DNA of 64,000 nt from Leeia speluncae. GTDB lineage: Bacteria; Pseudomonadota; Gammaproteobacteria; Burkholderiales; Leeiaceae. Location: contig NZ_JAJBZT010000010.1 in NCBI RefSeq assembly GCF_020564625.1, forward strand, positions 61,872 to 125,871. Reading direction: 5' to 3'. Position 1 is the stretch's first letter, and each line of letters starts with the position of its first letter. The notes beneath the pieces are model-generated. The model saw only the letters and a program-made list of their open reading frames with translations. It searched no databases and was not told where the DNA came from. Shown here piece by piece: positions 55,584 to 63,738 of this stretch. The position numbers and the translations under genes were made by a program.

Positions 55584-55729
55584 GATAAGTGCCTCTCTAG
55601 TGGATAAAACAATTACCTGTAGCGCTTGCGGCGCATCTGTACGCTTGGCCAGATACACCTTTGTTATATTCCTTACTACCCATCACCTAGCCCCCCTGGG
55701 TAAGGGGAGGCTAGGGAAGGATCAAATAC

Positions 55730-57187
55730 CTACGCACCCCATTTAGGAATCGGGTGATTGCCATAAGACACGGCCACGTTTTTCGCTTCGCAGAACACTT
55801 CGTAGCTGTAGTGGTTACCTTCACGGCCAGTACCAGAAGCTTTCACGCCGCCAAATGGCTGCCGCAAATCCCGTACGTTTTGGCTATTCACAAACGTCAT
55901 CCCTGCTTCAATTGCTTTCGCCATGCGCATCACGCGCCCAGTGCTTTCTGTCCATAGGTAAGAAGACAAACCGTATTGGGTGTCGTTAGCAATCTGCAGC
56001 GCTTCTTCTTCGGTCTTGAAGCGGATAATGCAAGGCACTGGCCCGAAGATTTCGTCTTGTGCAATCTTCATCTTGTTGTCTACATCAGCAAACACGGTTG
56101 GCTGAACCCAGTTACCGCCTTTTAGGTGTTCGGCCACGTTTGGTGTATCACCACCAAATACCAGCTTCGCGCCTTCTTTTTGACCAAGCTCGATGTAACC
56201 TTGAACCTTTGCTTGGTGGCCTTTGCTAATCATTGGGCCAACAATGGTGTTCGGGTCTAGCGGATCCCCCACGGTGAGGCGAGCGGCGCGGGCAGCAAAG
56301 TCAGCTACAAACTTGTCGTAGATACCGTCTTGTACCAAGATGCGTGAGCCAGCGGTACAGCGTTGACCGTTATTCGAGAAGATCATGAAAATCGCCGCAT
56401 CGAGTGCGCGTTCGTAATCTGCATCGTTAAAGATGATGAACGGCGATTTTCCACCTAATTCCATCGAGAATTTCTTGAGCCCTGCCGACTTCACAATGCG
56501 GTTACCAGTCAGCGTACTGCCGGTAAAGGAAATCGCCCGAACATCAGGGTGGCTAACCAGTGGTTCACCCGCGGTATTGCCGTAACCATGAACAATGTTG
56601 AAAACACCGGGTGGAATGCCTGCTTCCAGTACCAATTGGCCTAGGCGATCGACCGTCATTGGCGATAGTTCAGACATCTTCATCACGGCGGTATTACCAA
56701 ATGCCAAGCATGGTGCGGTTTTCCAGGTTGCCGTCATGAATGGCACGTTCCAAGGAGAAATCAGCGCCACCACGCCGACTGGCGTCCACAAGGTGTAGTT
56801 GAGATGCCCTGTGTCAGAATCGTAAGTTTCGCCATGCTGATGCTGGATCAACTCTGCAAAGTAGTGGAAGTTATCCGCCGCGCGTGGGATCAAAGCCTTT
56901 TTGGTTTGGCCAATCACCTGACCGCAATCTTTGGTTTCCATCTCGGCCAGTTCTGGCACGTTCTTGGTGATCAAATCACCCAAGTTACGCATCAGGCGAG
57001 CACGCTCTTTCACTGGCGTAGCTGCCCAACCTGGGAACGCTGCTTTGGCCGCCGCAACCGCCGCGTTTACTTCTTCCTCTCCACCACTTGCCACATCGGC
57101 TAGAACTTCGCCTGTCGCTGGGTTAAGGGTTTGGAAGGTTTCTTTGCTCTCGACAGATTGCCCATTGATTAGGTGTTTGATCATCAT
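55730..57187 (-). CDS. hpaE: 5-carboxymethyl-2-hydroxymuconate semialdehyde dehydrogenase
   Basis: 485 residues, ALDH superfamily: ISPWNVPFMTATWKTAP (cofactor), FSMELGGKSPFII (general base), NNGQRCTAGSR (catalytic Cys). It oxidises the ring-cleavage semialdehyde to the dicarboxylate with NAD. The start ATG overlaps the hpaG2 stop. Confidence 0.95.
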   Translation of the reverse strand: MMIKHLINGQSVESKETFQTLNPATGEVLADVASGGEEEVNAAVAAAKAAFPGWAATPVKERARLMRNLGDLITKNVPELAEMETKDCGQVIGQTKKALIPRAADNFHYFAELIQHQHGETYDSDTGHLNYTLWTPVGVVALISPWNVPFMTATWKTAPCLAFGNTAVMKMSELSPMTVDRLGQLVLEAGIPPGVFNIVHGYGNTAGEPLVSHPDVRAISFTGSTLTGNRIVKSAGLKKFSMELGGKSPFIIFNDADYERALDAAIFMIFSNNGQRCTAGSRILVQDGIYDKFVADFAARAARLTVGDPLDPNTIVGPMISKGHQAKVQGYIELGQKEGAKLVFGGDTPNVAEHLKGGNWVQPTVFADVDNKMKIAQDEIFGPVPCIIRFKTEEEALQIANDTQYGLSSYLWTESTGRVMRMAKAIEAGMTFVNSQNVRDLRQPFGGVKASGTGREGNHYSYEVFCEAKNVAVSYGNHPIPKWGA

Positions 57188-57960
57188 GCTGCGTTCTCCT
57201 TCAACATTTTTTCGTATTCTGCTTCGCTAACAATGCGGTTTGCCAAGCGACCAACGTGTTCAACTTCCACTTCTACCAAGTCACCCGGTTTGACGTCCGA
57301 CAAGCCTTCTGGCGTACCGGTACAAATCATGTCGCCCGGGTTCAATGTCATGAAGCTACTGAGGTAAGACACCAAAAACGGCACATCAAAAATCAGGTCT
57401 TTGGTGCTCCCTTCCTGGCGCAGTTCACCGTTCACATAGGTGCGTAAGGCTAGGTTGTGCGGGTCTGCTACGTCTGCCGCCTCTACCATCCAAGGGCCGA
57501 TGGGCGTTAAGGTGTCGCGGCTTTTTACGCGCAGGTTAGGGCGGTAGTAGTTTTCTAGGTAATCCCGCACGGCGTAGTCGTTACACACGGTGTAGCCTCC
57601 TACGTATTGCATCGCATCCTCGCGGCTCACGTTTTTGGCTGTTTTACCAATCACCACCACCAACTCGGCTTCGTAGTGCATGTATTCCAGATTGTCTGGA
57701 CGAACAGATACCTGATTGTGGCCTGTTAGCGTGTTTGTCCCTTTCAGGAACACTAGCGGCTCCGTTGGCGCTTTAAAGTCCAGTTCGGCAGCGTGATCAG
57801 CGTAATTCAGCCCTAGCGCAAAAATGGTGCCGTTTGTTGGCGGTAGCCATTTCACTTCTTTGGCATCAATGGTTTCGCCGTTTGCTAGTTGTAAGCGTTG
57901 GTCAGCCAGTAAGGTGGCTGCTTGGGTAACGCCTTTATATTCGACGCGCGCGTGTTTCAT
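57184..57960 (-). CDS. hpaG2: HpaG C-terminal-type unit: OPET decarboxylase/HHDD isomerase subunit 2
   Basis: 258 residues, fumarylacetoacetate hydrolase fold, with the metal-binding acids in HYEAELVVVIGKTAKNV and NDYAVRDYLENYYRPNLRVKSRDTLTPIGPWMV, and the closing GDMICTGTPEGLSDVKPGD. It corresponds to one half of the E. coli two-domain HpaG. It overlaps hpaG1 by 4 bases (ATGA) and hpaE likewise. Confidence 0.92.
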   Translation of the reverse strand: MKHARVEYKGVTQAATLLADQRLQLANGETIDAKEVKWLPPTNGTIFALGLNYADHAAELDFKAPTEPLVFLKGTNTLTGHNQVSVRPDNLEYMHYEAELVVVIGKTAKNVSREDAMQYVGGYTVCNDYAVRDYLENYYRPNLRVKSRDTLTPIGPWMVEAADVADPHNLALRTYVNGELRQEGSTKDLIFDVPFLVSYLSSFMTLNPGDMICTGTPEGLSDVKPGDLVEVEVEHVGRLANRIVSEAEYEKMLKENAA

Positions 57961-58703
57961 TTCGCGGCTCCTGTTTCTAATGTAACGGTGTTTTCTAAAC
58001 GGCCAATGCCTTCAATTTCTACAGCGACCACATCGCCAGCGGCTAGTGCCACTTCGCGCAATGTCGTGCCGGCAATAATCAGGTCACCTGCTTGTAAGGT
58101 CATGAAATCACTTAGGTATTCGATGATTTCTGGCACGCTATAAATCAGATCTGCCGTGTTGCCACGCTGGCGAAGTTCACCGTTGACATAGGTGTTGATT
58201 GCCAATGCGCTGACATCTAGTTCATCTGCAGAAACCACCCATGGGCCAATCGGGCAAAAGGTGTCACGGCACTTTGCTTTAATCGCTGGGCGGTAGTAGC
58301 TCGTCTCAGCCAAGCTCACTTCGTTCACGATGGTGTAGCCCGCAATCACGCTAGCGGCATCAGCACGTTTTACCTTTCGGGCTGTGCTGCCAATCACAAT
58401 GCCTAATGCAGCGCCAGCAAATGCTGTTTCCCCGTTTGCAGGGATTTGGATTGCCCCTTGGTGTGCTAAATGCGTATTCACTGGTTTAAAGAAATACACT
58501 GGTGTTTTGGGTGGATTTTTGTATGGCGCTTCTGTGAGTTCTGGCGCTAATTTATCCATTAGCGGGCGATTGTTTAGTGCCAGCCCAATCACGCTACCGT
58601 TCGTTGCGGGTAGCCATGTGAATTGACCTGCAATCGCTGGTTGTTGATCTTGAATGGTGACACTCTGCACCACATCGTTTTGAAGAATCCTAGCCTGTCT
58701 CAT
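57957..58703 (-). CDS. hpaG1: HpaG N-terminal-type unit: OPET decarboxylase subunit 1
   Basis: 248 residues of the same fold, but the acidic pair seen in hpaG2 (YEAEL) is replaced by GAALGIVIG, as in the N-terminal half of fused HpaG. NEVSLAETSYYRPAIKAKCRDTFCPIGPW is conserved. First gene of the catabolic operon; AGGAAAAAGC precedes the ATG. The split in two genes is common outside enterobacteria. Confidence 0.92.
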   Translation of the reverse strand: MRQARILQNDVVQSVTIQDQQPAIAGQFTWLPATNGSVIGLALNNRPLMDKLAPELTEAPYKNPPKTPVYFFKPVNTHLAHQGAIQIPANGETAFAGAALGIVIGSTARKVKRADAASVIAGYTIVNEVSLAETSYYRPAIKAKCRDTFCPIGPWVVSADELDVSALAINTYVNGELRQRGNTADLIYSVPEIIEYLSDFMTLQAGDLIIAGTTLREVALAAGDVVAVEIEGIGRLENTVTLETGAAK

Positions 58704-59034
58704 GCTTTTTCCTGCGGTAACGGTTGATTCATTTCTAAATGATTAACTGTTTAAAGTCATGCTTTTGAATAATGTTAACATATTAACGTTATACTGGTGA
58801 AGTGGGTTTTGGTCAAACAATTGGCAAGCAATCTGCCAAAAAAGGATAGTGCTGTATTGACTAAATAGGCTGTTAGTATGCTAAATTTACATCGTTGTGA
58901 AGTTTGTTTACTAGCTGTTGGCTGTTTTGTTTATTTCTAAATGAATTTATTTTTAAATTTATTTTATTAATAAATTAATGGGTGTGGTGTTTTGGTTTTT
59001 TGAAATGTTGAATTTTCACGAGCTGTAGCTCTTG
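58704..59034. other. Divergent regulatory region of the hpa cluster
   Basis: About 330 bases without a gene. It contains the hpaG1 promoter, the palindrome at 58770-58791, a second ATTAAC element (58742-58747), A/T-rich sequence, and a small GAGC/GCTC hairpin (59020-59031) immediately before the terminator at 59035. Confidence 0.6.
58770..58791. promoter_or_regulatory. HpaR operator candidate
   Basis: A 22-base imperfect palindrome (18 of 22 positions symmetrical) centred on GTTAACATATTAAC, about 67 bases upstream of hpaG1. MarR-family HpaR is known to repress the hpa promoter through TTAAC-rich dyads of this kind. A related TAATAAC...TATTAAC lies at 59513-59540 ahead of hpaR. Confidence 0.6.
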
Positions 59035-59073
59035 TGCCGCCAGTATTCCCCAAGGTCTGGCGGCATTTTTTTT
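59035..59073 (+). terminator. Intrinsic terminator directly ahead of the GlcG/HbpS-like gene
   Basis: TGCCGCCAG (59035-59043) and CTGGCGGCA (59057-59065) form a perfect 9-base GC-rich stem followed by eight Ts. Only 11 bases, filled by an AGGGG ribosome binding site, lie between the T-tract and the next start codon. No gene on the plus strand precedes it, so it looks like an attenuator or the end of a small RNA. Confidence 0.88.
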
Positions 59074-59084
59074 AGGGGTGAGAG

Positions 59085-59516
59085 ATGTTAGAGACGCAAA
59101 CGATAGTTTCTATTACTAGCCGCACTGCTTTGGCGCTCGCCATGCATGCGCTGTTACTGGCCGAGCATCGACAGTTCAAAATGTGTATTGCGGTAGTAAA
59201 TGTCAGTGGTCAACTACAAGCATTTACCAAAGTAGATGGCGCGCCGCTACATTCAAGTGATATTGCAATTGATAAAGCCTATACCGCCGTTAGTTTTGGT
59301 CGTCCTACCTCTACATGGACAGATCGATTGGAAAGTGCAAATGCATTTTTAAAGCACGGATTAATGAACCGGCCGCAATTTGCTGGCTTTGCAGGGGGTG
59401 TACCGATTGTGGTCGATGGCGTGTTGGTTGGTGCGATTGGCGTATCCGGTGGCAGTGCGTCGCAAGATGAAGAAATTGCGCTGATGGCATTGCAAGAATT
59501 TGGAATGTCATCTTAA
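59085..59516 (+). CDS. GlcG/HbpS-like (DUF336) protein
   Basis: 143 residues of the haem-degrading/HbpS-GlcG family: AVVNVSGQLQAFTKVDGAPLHSSDIAIDKAYTAVSFG and GGVPIVVDGVLVGAIGVSGGSASQDEEIA are the defining blocks. Members often accompany aromatic catabolic operons with poorly defined binding roles. AGGGGTGAG precedes the ATG. Its transcription must pass the terminator at 59035-59073. Confidence 0.87.
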   Translation: MLETQTIVSITSRTALALAMHALLLAEHRQFKMCIAVVNVSGQLQAFTKVDGAPLHSSDIAIDKAYTAVSFGRPTSTWTDRLESANAFLKHGLMNRPQFAGFAGGVPIVVDGVLVGAIGVSGGSASQDEEIALMALQEFGMSS

Positions 59517-59679
59517 TAACATGACTATTAACAAACTATTGTCTTTTTGCTGGTTTAAGCTAAATTATTTGATGTCGTATGCTTTACTAAACCGCATGAA
59601 TACTGAATGATATAAAAATATTGAATATTTCATTTCAATTTGAATGAAAATGCTGTCCAACAGTGAAAAGACCTTGCGC

Positions 59680-60135
59680 ATGAAAAAACTACACACCTCT
59701 CTGACTATCGCATTACTGCGTGCCCGTGAAACGACAATGGGCTTTTTTCGGCCACTCTTGAATAAGCATGGCCTAACAGAGCAGCAGTGGCGCATTATGC
59801 GGGTGCTGTTAGAGAAAAATACAATTGAGTTTCAACATCTGGCAGAACTAACCTGCATTTTGCGTCCAAGCCTAACGGGTATTCTGACCCGCATGGAAAG
59901 AGACGGTTTGGTGCTAAAGCTAAAGCCAACTACCGATCAGCGCAAAATTTATGTGGCACTCACAGATACGGCCAGAGAAATGGTTGAAAACATGGCGGAT
60001 GAGGTTGCCGCAGCCTATCAAAAATTAGAAGAGCAACTGAGCGTAGAAAAAATAGATCAGCTGATGGCCTTGCTAGAAGAGGTCAGTCAGTTGCAAGTGC
60101 CAGAGAGTGAGCCCTTGGTAGAAGATGAGGCATAA
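59680..60135 (+). CDS. hpaR: Homoprotocatechuate operon repressor, MarR family
   Basis: 151 residues closely following E. coli HpaR (SLTIALLRARE, FRPLLNKHGLTEQQWRIMRVLLE, CILRPSLTGILTRMERDGLVLKLKPTTDQRKIYV). It represses the meta-cleavage operon until the pathway substrate binds. The frame is open from ATG 59644; 59680 fits the family start, but neither start has a strong binding site. The next gene hpaA begins 12 bases after it. Confidence 0.93.
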   Translation: MKKLHTSLTIALLRARETTMGFFRPLLNKHGLTEQQWRIMRVLLEKNTIEFQHLAELTCILRPSLTGILTRMERDGLVLKLKPTTDQRKIYVALTDTAREMVENMADEVAAAYQKLEEQLSVEKIDQLMALLEEVSQLQVPESEPLVEDEA

Positions 60136-60147
60136 ATAGGTTTCACT

Positions 60148-61086
60148 ATGTCAGTCATCCCTAATATTGATATCGGTAAAGTGTACGACCATCAGTATGA
60201 TGGGGCAGAAGTGCATTACGAATCATTTGGTCGGATGGCCGATTTTTTTGGCCGTACCACCCCTGCGCATCATCATGATCGTTTTTATCAGATCCACTTT
60301 CTGGATTCTGGGGTGATTCAACTTCAATTAGATGATCACTTCTACTTAGCGCGCGCTCCCTTGGTGTTTTTTACACCGCCCGCTATTCCGCATGCATTTT
60401 CGACAGAACCGGTAGCCGATGGCCATGTGTTGACTATCCGGCAAGATATCGTACGGAATTTACATGGTGCGGTAGCAAGCGAATTGCCCTCCAACCTACT
60501 CACCCAGCCATTTTGTTTAGAAATTGCGAATCAATCCTTTGCTGTCCAACAAACATTTAGACAGATTTGTGATTGTATTTTGCTACTAAAAAATGAGTTC
60601 TCACAACATGAGGCGGGGCGCACTTGGGCATTGCAACAGCTAACACAGCTGATTGTTTTAAGCTTATTTCGAATCGCACCTAATTCCCAAGCCACACCAG
60701 ATGCGGGGCGAGGGGATCGGAAATTATTCCAGCAATTTACCTTGTTGATTGACCAACATTACGATCAGCATTGGCCATTGTCGACTTACGCTAGTGAATT
60801 GTGTATTACCGAGGCAAAACTAAACGAAATTTGCCGCCGGGTGGCGAATCTACCTTCCAAGCAGTTAGTGTTTGAAAGGCTGATTCTCGAAGGTAAACGG
60901 CAGTTACTTTTCGCCGCTACGCCCATTGCACAAGTTGCCTATCAACTAGGGTTTAAAGACCCTGCCTATTTCAGCCGCTTTTTTACCAAACAAGTGGGTA
61001 TGACCCCATTGCAGTATCGCCAAATCTCTTCTGATAAAATGAATAAAATGAGGCTCGCTGGCAATATTAGCGGCCCCAATGATTGA
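60148..61086 (+). CDS. hpaA: 4-hydroxyphenylacetate catabolism activator, AraC family
   Basis: 312 residues. An N-terminal cupin (HHHDRFYQIHFLDSGVIQLQLDDHFYLARAPLVFFTPPAIPHAF) and a C-terminal AraC double helix-turn-helix (LSTYASELCITEAKLNEICRRV, PIAQVAYQLGFKDPAYFSRFFTKQVGMTPLQYR). In E. coli HpaA activates hpaBC with 4-hydroxyphenylacetate. Here hpaBC is not in the window, so it probably acts elsewhere. Confidence 0.92.
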   Translation: MSVIPNIDIGKVYDHQYDGAEVHYESFGRMADFFGRTTPAHHHDRFYQIHFLDSGVIQLQLDDHFYLARAPLVFFTPPAIPHAFSTEPVADGHVLTIRQDIVRNLHGAVASELPSNLLTQPFCLEIANQSFAVQQTFRQICDCILLLKNEFSQHEAGRTWALQQLTQLIVLSLFRIAPNSQATPDAGRGDRKLFQQFTLLIDQHYDQHWPLSTYASELCITEAKLNEICRRVANLPSKQLVFERLILEGKRQLLFAATPIAQVAYQLGFKDPAYFSRFFTKQVGMTPLQYRQISSDKMNKMRLAGNISGPND

Positions 61087-61143
61087 AATTAGCCGATCAA
61101 GGTATAATTGCGCTGATATTGTCAGTTAACAAAAGAGTAAAGC

Positions 61144-61485
61144 ATGACAACTGAACTACAGATTGAAGATTTGGTAGAAGGCGACGGTAAGGCATGTGTA
61201 AAAGGCGCATTAATTCAGGCGCATTACACCGGTTGGCTAGAAGATGGTACCAAGTTTGATTCCTCTCATGATCGAGGCAAGCCATTTCAAACCGTGATTG
61301 GATCTGGCCGAGTGATTAAAGGTTGGGATATCGGCATGATGGGCATGAAAGTTGGCGGTAAAAGAAAGCTATTTGTGCCAGCGCATCTTGGATATGGTGA
61401 TCGCCAAGTTGGTCAGCACATTAAACCTGGTTCTAATCTTATTTTTGAGATTGAACTACTTGAAGTGCTCACCAGAGATGATTGA
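61144..61485 (+). CDS. FKBP-type peptidyl-prolyl cis-trans isomerase
   Basis: 113 residues, a single FKBP domain without signal peptide: VKGALIQAHYTGWLEDGTKFDSSHDRGKPFQTVIGSGRVIKGWDIGMMGMKVGGKRKLFVPAHLGYGD. The drug/proline-pocket aromatic residues (Tyr, Phe, Trp, Tyr) are kept. It is a cytoplasmic protein-folding enzyme, unrelated to the hpa cluster and followed by its own terminator. Confidence 0.93.
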   Translation: MTTELQIEDLVEGDGKACVKGALIQAHYTGWLEDGTKFDSSHDRGKPFQTVIGSGRVIKGWDIGMMGMKVGGKRKLFVPAHLGYGDRQVGQHIKPGSNLIFEIELLEVLTRDD

Positions 61486-61503
61486 GTAGAATAAAATAAA
61501 AAA

Positions 61504-61530
61504 ACCAGTGCAAATGACACTGGTTTTTTT
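61504..61530. terminator. Bidirectional intrinsic terminator
   Basis: ACCAGTG (61504-61510) pairs with CACTGGT (61518-61524) between an A-tract and a T-tract. It separates the FKBP gene from the leftward DUF3156-like gene. Confidence 0.9.
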
Positions 61531-61549
61531 ATGAGTAAGTAGCAAAATA

Positions 61550-62131
61550 TTACGCAAATATCCGCTTAATTTCTCTTACTACCTTTAGTGCATACTGCCA
61601 TTGTTCTGGTGTAATACGAACGTATCTTCGGATGTTCGGAAAGCTAGCCACTACCTCGCTACCACCAAAATGTTCCATCTCCAAATACACACCATTTTCA
61701 TTGCCAATCAGTCGGCAAGTTTTGGCATCTAATGGTAGCCAATGTTGCAACACTAACGGATCCGTACGGATTTGATCTGCTAGCTTTTCAACCGCTTCGG
61801 ATCCCGCCAGCTTTTTATTGATGCGCACCCCTTGTCTTCTCATTGCCCCAAGGTGACCGAGTTCCCATTCAAATATAGCCGAGGAGGTGGGCGCAATTTG
61901 AAAACGGAAAACAGTCGTCACTGTATGGGCAAAGAGAAGAGGGTCAATCTTTTCTGCGACTGTTCCACAAATACCAGAAGTGGTCGTAGAGAAATTGGCC
62001 GTCGAAAGAGAGGTCTCTTCGAAATGTAGCCCTTTCAAATTCAGCATGACTCTTCTTAACGTTGCGCCAGCTTGGTAAGCACGTGGTGTTTGCGGTTGAA
62101 AATACTGGCTAACAATTGAAAGGGCTGACAT
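61550..62131 (-). CDS. Conserved hypothetical protein, probably DUF3156 family
   Basis: 193 residues, soluble, ending NIRRYVRITPEQWQYALKVVREIKRIFA; the core has AIFEWELGHLGAMRRQGVRINKKLAG and NENGVYLEMEHFGGSEVVASFP. I believe it is DUF3156-like but cannot confirm it. It starts 3 bases after the permease gene ends, so they are co-transcribed and may share a substrate. Confidence 0.6.
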   Translation of the reverse strand: MSALSIVSQYFQPQTPRAYQAGATLRRVMLNLKGLHFEETSLSTANFSTTTSGICGTVAEKIDPLLFAHTVTTVFRFQIAPTSSAIFEWELGHLGAMRRQGVRINKKLAGSEAVEKLADQIRTDPLVLQHWLPLDAKTCRLIGNENGVYLEMEHFGGSEVVASFPNIRRYVRITPEQWQYALKVVREIKRIFA

Positions 62132-62134
62132 CGC

Positions 62135-63598
62135 TTACTCCTTGATATCCGCAAATTCTTCTTCAAGCACCGTTTCAATTGCGACTGGCTTGAATGGATT
62201 TTGACGTTGAACTAGCGTCGTCCAGATCAATGCATAAGTCCCGGTAATTGCCAAGATAATTCCAAATGGAACAAACACATCTGCCCTAGTTAACCCTGGT
62301 GGTGCGATATACCAGATGGCTAACAAAATCCCCACGGTAGAGATGATCTGTGGAATCGGGAAGAATGGAGACTTATACGCTCTTGGGAAATCTGGGCGAC
62401 GAATACGCAATGAAATCACCGATAGTGTCACTAAGATATACGCCAATCCCCAAGCGCAAACCGCAGCCAGTACTAAAACAAAAATCTTATCCAAATTGCC
62501 ATCCAGATAGATCGCATAGCTGGTTGGCATTAGCACGGCTACTAAAATACCAATCCAAGGTGTTTTAAAACGAGGGTGTAAGTAAGCAAAGAATTTTGGC
62601 AATGCGCCATCTAAGGCCATTCCGTAAATAATGCGTGGAACAGCAGCCACCAAGGTGTTAATACAAGCACCACCCGCAAACAACAAACCAAGGCCTAGCC
62701 AAATACGTCCAAACGGTCCCATTACTTGCTCTGCAAATGCAGGGATTGCCATTGGAGTGTCCAGTAAATGTGCGCCATTTGGGTTATTTGGGTCCATTGG
62801 CGTATTTTCAACTTGGCGTAAAACCGCCATCCCGTACATGAACATGCAAGTGCCCACACCTAGCAATCCGATCAACATCGCACGTGGCAAGGTTCTAGCA
62901 GATTTTTTAAGTTCAGGTGCAAGCGGGGTGACTAATTCTGAACCCACAAACATGAACATGGCCAATCCAACCAAGCTCAGCACAGCTTGCGGATCTTCGA
63001 ATGAAAGCGGTGTACCAAATACACTGTCTAATTTGACATGCGGTGCTTCTAAAATACCGGCAATACCGAAAATGGTTAGCGTTGCCCACATCCCAAAAGT
63101 CAGTACGACTTCTACTTTGCCAAATACATGGATACCAAGCGCATTCAAAATACCAAATAGCACGACCAAACCAACCCCGACCATCCAAGAGCCGCCATGT
63201 GCTTCCATGACGCTATTCATATGTTCGAAGTTAACCAGCGCCATAATCCCAGATAGAATGGTTTCTGATGTGCCTGCAAACAAATGCACAATTAAATACG
63301 CTGAAATCGTACCGACGATGGCCCAAAAACGGCCTAAACCACACGCAATGTAATCATAAGTAGAACCAGAGGTAGGGAGGATGGATGCCGCTTCTGCAAA
63401 TGTTGTACTTTGCGCCAGCATCATGATTAGCGCGACCACCATTGCCAACGCAAATGTACCACCGGCCATGCCAAAACCACTGGTAGCGGTTAAGATGACA
63501 GGGCTAGCCATAATTACCCCGACCGAACTAGCAAGTGCGGTAGGAAAACCCACAACCCCCTGCTCTAGGTGGGCTTCTAGTTTTTTATGTAGCGTCAT
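62135..63598 (-). CDS. APC-family amino acid/amine permease
   Basis: 487 residues with about 12 membrane segments, APC superfamily (STTFAEAASILPTSGSTYDYIACGLGRFWAIVGT, PELKKSARTLPRAMLIGLLGVG). Sequence alone does not give the substrate. The aldehyde dehydrogenase gene upstream in the same direction suggests an amine that is oxidised to an aldehyde. AGGAG precedes ATG 63598; the frame opens 6 codons further up. Confidence 0.85.
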   Translation of the reverse strand: MTLHKKLEAHLEQGVVGFPTALASSVGVIMASPVILTATSGFGMAGGTFALAMVVALIMMLAQSTTFAEAASILPTSGSTYDYIACGLGRFWAIVGTISAYLIVHLFAGTSETILSGIMALVNFEHMNSVMEAHGGSWMVGVGLVVLFGILNALGIHVFGKVEVVLTFGMWATLTIFGIAGILEAPHVKLDSVFGTPLSFEDPQAVLSLVGLAMFMFVGSELVTPLAPELKKSARTLPRAMLIGLLGVGTCMFMYGMAVLRQVENTPMDPNNPNGAHLLDTPMAIPAFAEQVMGPFGRIWLGLGLLFAGGACINTLVAAVPRIIYGMALDGALPKFFAYLHPRFKTPWIGILVAVLMPTSYAIYLDGNLDKIFVLVLAAVCAWGLAYILVTLSVISLRIRRPDFPRAYKSPFFPIPQIISTVGILLAIWYIAPPGLTRADVFVPFGIILAITGTYALIWTTLVQRQNPFKPVAIETVLEEEFADIKE

Positions 63599-63738
63599 TG
63601 AACTCTCTCCTGACAATGAACGTTGTTAAACAGATTGGATGGAATTCACTCTCTCGTCAATTCCGGTACAAAAGTGCCCTCTAAATAAATTGGGCTGCCA
63701 CACTAGCCAGCCCTTTTGTGAACCGCGTCAGTTACTCA

